64,000 bases of DNA from positions 20,906,374 through 20,970,373 of the forward strand of contig OZ005607.1 of assembly GCA_963930655.1 (NCBI GenBank), in the 5' to 3' direction. This DNA is from Myrica gale (lineage: Eukaryota; Streptophyta; Magnoliopsida; Fagales; Myricaceae). The notes under the pieces are model-generated. The model ran no database searches. It was not told the origin of the DNA and saw only the letters and a list, made by a program, of their open reading frames with translations. Positions 58,376 through 64,000 of the stretch are shown piece after piece; position 1 is the first letter of the stretch; each line of letters begins with the position of its first letter. The translations under genes and the position numbers were made by a program.

Positions 58376-59400
58376 AGATTTGATGAAATTTTTTAATGAA
58401 AAATGAAATAGAGTCTGTTAAAAAGTAATATTGAAGTTGGTGTGAAAATGTGTTGGAATTCGAAATTTTATTTTGATATTTGGTTATTAATATTTTAACT
58501 TTTTGAAAAAAAAATTGACTCTCTCTAGATTGCCCATGGCTTTCCGAGATGAAATTAAAATGACGGTTCAAAAGATTTTAAGAAGTAAAGAAAGAATCTA
58601 TTTTTTCCGAATGCATTAAGTGAAAAGAAAGCTTTGGAAGATGTTTGTGGAACAAAAATAATAAGAAATTTGAGTTTATAGGAGAAAATTTTAAGAGTTT
58701 CGACTTTTTAACCAGTAAAAAGTTGGTGAAAAAGTTTATTGTTTGATATTAGAATAATTTTGATTGGTGAAAAAGAGTAAGTGCAGAAAATATGATGGAA
58801 TTTTTAATGAAAAAGTAATAGGGAAGATATTTGAAGTAATTCTTTTTTTTAATGAAAAAAGTTTTGATGCTGGTGTGAAAATTTTAAGATTTTAAATATT
58901 TGGTTGTAAAAATATTTTAATTTGTTTAAAAAATTTCTTAAGAAACTAAAAATATTTTATATTCAAACGTCACTTAAGAGTATTTATTATAACTTAGCCA
59001 AAAATGAAAGATAGAGTAGAAAATTTGGGTTCCAACAAGAATTGTCAAAATAATTGTTCCTCATGATGTTTTGTTTAGAAAAAAATGTTCATTTTTTTAA
59101 GAAATTTTTTTGAAAAAGTTAAAAATTTTATAAGCAAACATTAAAATGTCAAAAAAATTCACCAGCTTCAATACTTTTTCATAAAGAGACCAAATCAAAT
59201 ATTCTTTTTTCTCAATTTTTAACAAACTTTAATATAAAATCATTATAGAATAAAAAAATTTTAAGTATTTCACCAACATTCTACAAACATTCATAAATAG
59301 TTAAACTCTCAAAATTTTTTCTTACAAACAATTTTTGTACAGTGCTTATTCAATTTGCACAGAATTCCGATGAATAGATTTGAAGTAGCATGAAGTTGGT
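58376..59400. other. AT-rich spacer
   Basis: AT-rich DNA with opposite-oriented copies of the TTGAAGTTGGTGTGAAAA-type words, likely decayed MITEs. No gene. Confidence 0.4.
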
Positions 59401-59440
59401 GTTGACCTCTTAAACATGTTGAAAATAACTTCATCATCAC

Positions 59441-59700
59441 TCAATTATTGTGGTAGTAGACATTCGACATCACTGGAGAGTTAATGAGATAATCCATGAA
59501 GCCTAAATAATTGCTGACATAGAGTGATTGAATTGGCTTGTATTGCTCATATGCAATTAGATTACGTAGAAAAGACTCTGTATCATCGTTTATTTCCATC
59601 TGTGAAATTTTCATTAGCTCATTGTGGAACTTTATGTCAAACAAGTTACCCCTCGCTAATGTCTTGAATTTGACTCCAGTCTTGATAATTACAAAATGAA
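59441..59700 (-). pseudogene. DUF247 C-terminal fragment
   Basis: The minus strand reads TGVKFKTLARGNLFDIKFHN, then ELMKISQMEINDDTESFLRN, then LIAYEQYKP and YLGFMDYLINSP. This follows the C-terminal DUF247 pattern (GVKF....LLDI.F..G.L.IP.L.I.D.TE...RNL.A.EQ...Y...Y...MD.LI). The stop near 59441 falls before the usual final membrane helix. It could be the far end of the same ancestral gene as the N-terminal copies. Confidence 0.8.
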
Positions 59701-61663
59701 CATATCTGTAGACACAACTTCTCTCTATACTTCAAAGCTTTGTGGCACAATTTTACTCCAGCTGAACTATAGGCTAACTACTCCTGCATAGCATCACCAA
59801 ACTTTTTCTTATAATTCTCTCAAGCCCATAATATATCTTTTTTTAATGGTCTCTAGAAGATTGATTTTCGACTTTCTTGGTAAAATTAAAACAATGACCC
59901 AACAGATTTTAAGAAGTGAAGAGAATCTTATTTCCAAAATGAATAGGGAATTGTTTTAGAGAAAGCTTTAGTGATTTTTAGCAAGCAAGAGTTTTAAGTT
60001 TTTAGAAGAAAATTTTGAGAGTTTGACATTGATTTGTAAAAATTTGGTGAAAAGTTTAATAATGTTTGATTCTAGAGTAATTTTTATTGAAGTTTATCAA
60101 AAAGAGAGAAGATAGAAGAATTGATGGAATTTTTTTAGTAAAAAAAAAATAGAGTTTGTTAAAAAGTAAGAAGAGAGAAGAGGATGTAGTTTTTTTAATG
60201 AAAAAATATTGAGGTTTGAGTTAAAAGCCGTTGAAAATTTATGTAAATTTTTTTAGATTTCTATTTTTTATCGTAAAAATTTTAACTTTAAAAAAAATTA
60301 ATTTTTTTTATAAACATCATGAAGAACAAATATTTGTACGGTACTAGAGACCAAATTCTCCATTCTTTCTTTCATTTTCGGCTAAGTCATAATACGTATT
60401 CAACACTGCTTTCCTTTCTCTTGATTGTAAATAGTGCAATTTTTGCTCTTTTATAAAAGCTAGGCCATCCTTGTCATGGTTCGTAAACCTTCTCATTTAC
60501 GCTGAGCAACTACTGATGCACTTTAAATATTCTGCACTCTACAGCAATTGTAGTCAAACTAACAAGCTTTTGGTGAACACAAATGAAGACAGGATCAACT
60601 GCCGCATCAAACTTCATATCCTAAAGAAATAGTATTATTGTCGTGCTCCCAAAAAATATACTGCAGAACAATTTTATCACAAATTGGGCTAGTCACTCTG
60701 CAAATTGCAATGCCATATGACTCATGGGCCGTTTGCCTACATGAAAGCCCGCATGGAAGATAAAGAGTTTGAGAAAGAAGATGGACCTCCCCCGCCATTA
60801 AGCAACTCTTGGGATGAGAATTACCGACTTTCCACAAGACAACATCTCTTTATTTGTTATTTGTTATTGCTCAAAGGTTTATCGCGTGGCCTTTTTATAA
60901 AGATTAACTCTGACCCAAATAAGTCTCAAAGGCTGAGGAAGATCTAAATGGAATATCAAAAGCATTAGATTAAAATTACTGTATATATTAAAGGACTTCA
61001 GCCTGATAACAAGGATAATCCAATAAAAAAAGCTCTTTCTCTCTTCGGGTGAATGCAAAATATTGTAAAGCACCAATTATGCTTTTGTATTCACTCATCA
61101 GTAATACAACAAATTTAATTTTCCGCACACATAATCAATTAATCATGTGTTGGTGTTGTTACTTATATTCTGGTCCGTCGGAAAACAGATACATGGCCTA
61201 AAATATGCTAGAATGTTAGAGGAGAAACAGAATGACAAAAGACATATTTTAAAATATATATATCAAGAAATCTAACTGGCTTACTTGCCTAAAAAGTAAA
61301 AACGCCACTCCAGGTAGCCTCTGCAGATTTTCGTCGATCGGCTAGAGTGAACATGTTTTGCTTCGACGAAGAAGTTAAAGAATAGAGTATATATGACAAT
61401 GGAGACCCCATACTAAAGGAAACGCTGACTTAGACGTGGTCTATGCTTGGCCTAGTCGGCACTGGGCAATGCTCCAGTTGCTTACAAAATGCATGCCCTT
61501 ACGAGGCATACCGGCCGACAGTTTGTTCCGGTGAAATGCAATGTCCATAATAATTAATTTGAATGAACATGGACCTCAGTCCATGACGCAAATGTGGATG
61601 GAATGTAGAAACTCTATGTCAAATACAACAATCTGTTCGTTTTAGGTTTGAATCAGTGCACTC
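59701..61663. other. AT-rich spacer, nothing recognised
   Basis: Reading frames near 60607-60837 (-) and 60705-60947 (+) overlap and match no family. A (TA)-rich run lies at 61253-61263. Confidence 0.4.
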
Positions 61664-62680
61664 AGTGGCGGAACTAGGAATCAATCAGAAGGGGGGCCAA
61701 CTCCTAAGGGAAAATGACAGGAAATTTTTTTTACTACATAATGCAAAAAAATGTTTTAGAATTAAAATATTGAAAATTAAGGACTAAATATATTAAAAAT
61801 ATAGTGTATTAAAATACACATACCATACTATATGCTGAGACTATTAAATGCACCAACATGACTCCCAAATACCTTCACTTCCATTTTCTAATTGCTAAAT
61901 CATGTAGATGTAAATACATCTTCCCCAAATTTTGATCATCTACTTTGCCTAAATAGAAAACACCACAAGCAATACCTCCGCATCCAACCACTTATATTCT
62001 TTGAACCATGACTCCAAAAAAGCTTCATTCGTTTTTCATATGACTTTTTGGGAAAATTATTCTCAAGCGGTTGACAATGACATTTTATCAAATACTCCCT
62101 ATGAATTTAATCTCTAATATCAATAACATATTCTTCAATAAGTTTACATAACTCTGGGTCAACAACAATATCATCCGGACTAAATAAAACACGAGATCTT
62201 TTCAAACTAGTAGTTGTATCATAAATAGCAGTTACATTAGTTAGACAATCCCGCTGATTTTTTTATAAAAAACTTATCAATTATCTAAAAAAACAAAATT
62301 TATCAATATAATTTCACAAGTCACAACCTAAGGTCCTAATCACAATTTTACAACCTAATCCTAATATTCACAATTTCAAAACTGTATATTAATTAATAGC
62401 ATATCAACCATTGTCTTGATCAATTAGAAATTACGTTTTGTAGAATACATAATAAAAAAAATTTAATGTCTTGCATTGGTCCAACCAAGTTACGTTTTGT
62501 AGGATAGATAATAAAAAAAATCAATGTCTTCCATTGGTGCAACCAAGTTACGAAAAATCAATGTCTTCCATCGGTGCAACCAAGTTACGTTTTGTAGGAT
62601 ACATAATAAAAAAAATAAAAAAATTAATGTCTTGCATTGGTCCACCAGGGCCCCGGTTGGACCCCCCTCCGTCCGCCACC
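61664..62680 (+). mobile_element. Non-autonomous DNA element with GTGGCGGA ends, 1,017 bp
   Basis: The left end AGTGGCGGAACTAGG and the reverse-complemented right end GGTGGCGGACGGAGG form the terminal repeat. The flanks GTGCACTC (61656-61663) and GTGCACTG (62681-62688) agree at 7 of 8 bases, as for hAT elements. A minus-strand stretch at 62095-62260 reads DCLTNVTAIYDTTTSLKRSR and PDDIVVDPELCKLIEEYV, possibly a transposase remnant, broken by stops. The right end has the tandem repeat listed separately. Related copies are at 39221-40115 and 22500-22680. Confidence 0.75.
62405..62645 (+). repeat. Subterminal tandem repeat, unit about 60 bp
   Basis: The unit ATGTCTTGCATTGGTCCAAC followed by CAAGTTACGTTTTGTAGGAT and a short A-rich run recurs about four times with small indels. 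It lies just inside the right end of the element. Confidence 0.75.
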
Positions 62681-62688
62681 GTGCACTG

Positions 62689-63425
62689 TTGGTTTGAGAC
62701 GGAAAGAAACCCCAAAAAGACAGAAGCATGCATGGGTCGCAGGAAAATGACTTTGAAATCTTTATCTTCTATCCTGCGTTAAAAATATAGCTCAGCATTC
62801 CATGTTGAGGCTTAAAGAGTTTGGGTGTATCGAAAAGGGTTAGTTACGTTTGCATTGTCTAATGGCAGCAGAGTTGTGATCATTACCGTTCTCTTTGGGG
62901 GTATAATCAATTAATGATCTGTTTCGGGTGTTGAAAGTGGAAGTTCAGTTTCAGGTAATGGTGCTACTAAAACCTCTTTCTCGATTGCTATAGTCGGCAT
63001 TTTTAAGGGTAAGGGAGATCAGAGGATTTTTTATGTGGACTCGACCATAGTATGTGATAAAGAAGTCGTTGGGTATTCCTAGTTCGGACCATGGAAACTC
63101 TGAGCTCTGTGACTTTCCGTAATTGAGTTCTACTACGAAGTCAACTATGATGGTAAATGCTTTTGCCGATTAGTCAAAGATACGATTGCATTAACAAATA
63201 CAGAGAAAAGAGACTCAAAAAGTGCAAGCCAACATCAACTTGTGACAAACAAACAAAAAGCTAGTTTTTGGTGAAATGTCTTCGCCATCGATAATGTCCA
63301 ACCAGTCACGGTAATCAGCGGATTGCAAGTAGAGAGTTTCTGCACAATACTATAACTGACTATCTATACGCTCTGAAAATGGCTCATTCGCTCCTTCTCT
63401 ATTCCAATGGCATATTTCTGTGCAC
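62689..63425. other. Spacer, nothing recognised
   Basis: No gene or repeat boundary recognised between the element and the GDSL pseudogene. Confidence 0.4.
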
Positions 63426-63429
63426 GCTT

Positions 63430-63932
63430 CTCTCAGAGCAGTTCAAAGCCGTTTTGCCATCAGGACTCACTAGATCGTAGGGTGAATCCTCTCCAAATTC
63501 AGCAGGCAATGACTTCCAGTGCAGACTTGGCTCTCAGTCTGCGTCCCTCAGGGCTTTCATGATTTCCTATACTACTATCTCGCTCCCCTCAGATGATAAA
63601 TGTATTCCATCTCAGGAGAAGGATCATGGAGTGAGTAAGCAGCAAAGTTAAAAATACATGGCCTATTAGTTTGAAGAAGAAGAGTTAACAAAATTCCAAA
63701 AATTAATGTCTGCAACTCTGCATACGATCAGCTTCAATTGGGGAACAGAGTACCCCACGTGAAAAGCAAACTCACGTAAAGCAAGCAGTCAACCAATCAC
63801 CCCTTTTCTGAATGACATTCCATACATCAATGGCCTTCACGTCAATCTCCTTGCACAGATCTAAACAGGCTTCTGAGTTCTGAATATATGCGGCAGGATT
63901 CATTTGTACGACCCATATCTCCCAATTTATCC
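63430..63932 (-). pseudogene. GDSL esterase/lipase (CPRD49-like) pseudogene, 5' part beyond the right edge
   Basis: Minus-strand exon 63932-63776 reads GRTNESCRIYSE, then, after a 7-bp duplication (TCAGAA followed by CTCAGAA), shifts frame to SEACLDLCKEIDVKAIDVWN and VIQKRGDWLTACFT. A good donor GTGAGT follows. The next exon (about 63610-63430) reads DGIHLSSEGSEIVV, a TAG, EIMKALRDAD, a TGA, then EPSLHWKSLPAEFGEDSPYD and PDGKTALN. DGIHL is the family's Block V with the catalytic Asp and His. One frameshift and two stops rule out a normal protein. The order and spacing of exons, with an intron, show a decayed duplicate rather than a retrocopy. Confidence 0.85.
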
Positions 63933-64000
63933 CTGATTTCAAGAAAAATATGAGCTATTAGAACCAAGCAACTTCTACATGGAAGGAAAGAGACAACGAA

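Noticed and set aside
60607..60947. Overlapping frames on both strands of 76 and 80 codons
   Set aside because: Neither resembles a known family, and they oppose each other; probably chance.

Overview
This is plant nuclear DNA, most likely from a woody eudicot. Genes are split by short AT-rich GT-AG introns, the spacers are AT-rich, and the window is crowded with plant DNA transposons (Mutator-like, hAT, CACTA and Tourist-like MITEs) and tRNA-derived SINEs. The genes belong to plant-specific families: class III peroxidase, CRIB-RopGAP, FANTASTIC FOUR, N-carbamoylputrescine amidase, LEA_2 and DUF247. No bacterial, organellar or viral gene was recognised. Layout from left to right: 1-5.8 kb is repeats, namely a probable Ty3/gypsy LTR end, a CACTA end, a minisatellite split by a hAT element, a SINE, and a second hAT element filled with CCGGTCCGG palindromes. 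6.4-9.2 kb holds a complete six-exon ribosomal protein gene, RPS14 (uS11). 10.9-12.4 kb holds a complete four-exon class III peroxidase on the minus strand. 14-16.4 kb is copia-like debris. 16.4-17.7 kb holds an intronless LEA_2 gene preceded by a broken copy of its own 3' end. 18-26 kb is MITEs and old repeats. 26.2-34.2 kb is a cluster of Mutator-type elements: a 913-bp non-autonomous element with a GC-rich palindromic core, a 364-bp MITE, and a 5.1-kb element with a full transposase gene, 240-bp terminal inverted repeats that look identical, and a perfect 9-bp target duplication. 35.1-39.0 kb holds a five-exon CRIB-RopGAP gene with one apparent GC-AG intron. 43.7-44.6 kb holds a single-exon FANTASTIC FOUR-like gene. 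46.4-51.2 kb holds a nine-exon N-carbamoylputrescine amidase on the minus strand. 51.5-53.1 kb is a Pack-MULE-like element that has captured the 5' end of an endo-beta-mannanase gene. 55.5-59.7 kb is a decayed, tandemly duplicated DUF247 locus. 61.7-62.7 kb is another non-autonomous element. 63.4-63.9 kb is a broken GDSL-esterase (CPRD49-like) gene that runs off the right edge. The intact genes are unrelated housekeeping, cell-wall, signalling and polyamine genes; nothing suggests they work as a pathway. The most notable content is the Mutator system. A seemingly complete transposase gene lies 6 kb from a non-autonomous element with a similar terminal layout, and a duplicated copy of the local sequence that lacks two of the insertions serves as an empty-site control. 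All splice sites and reading frames here were worked out by eye.
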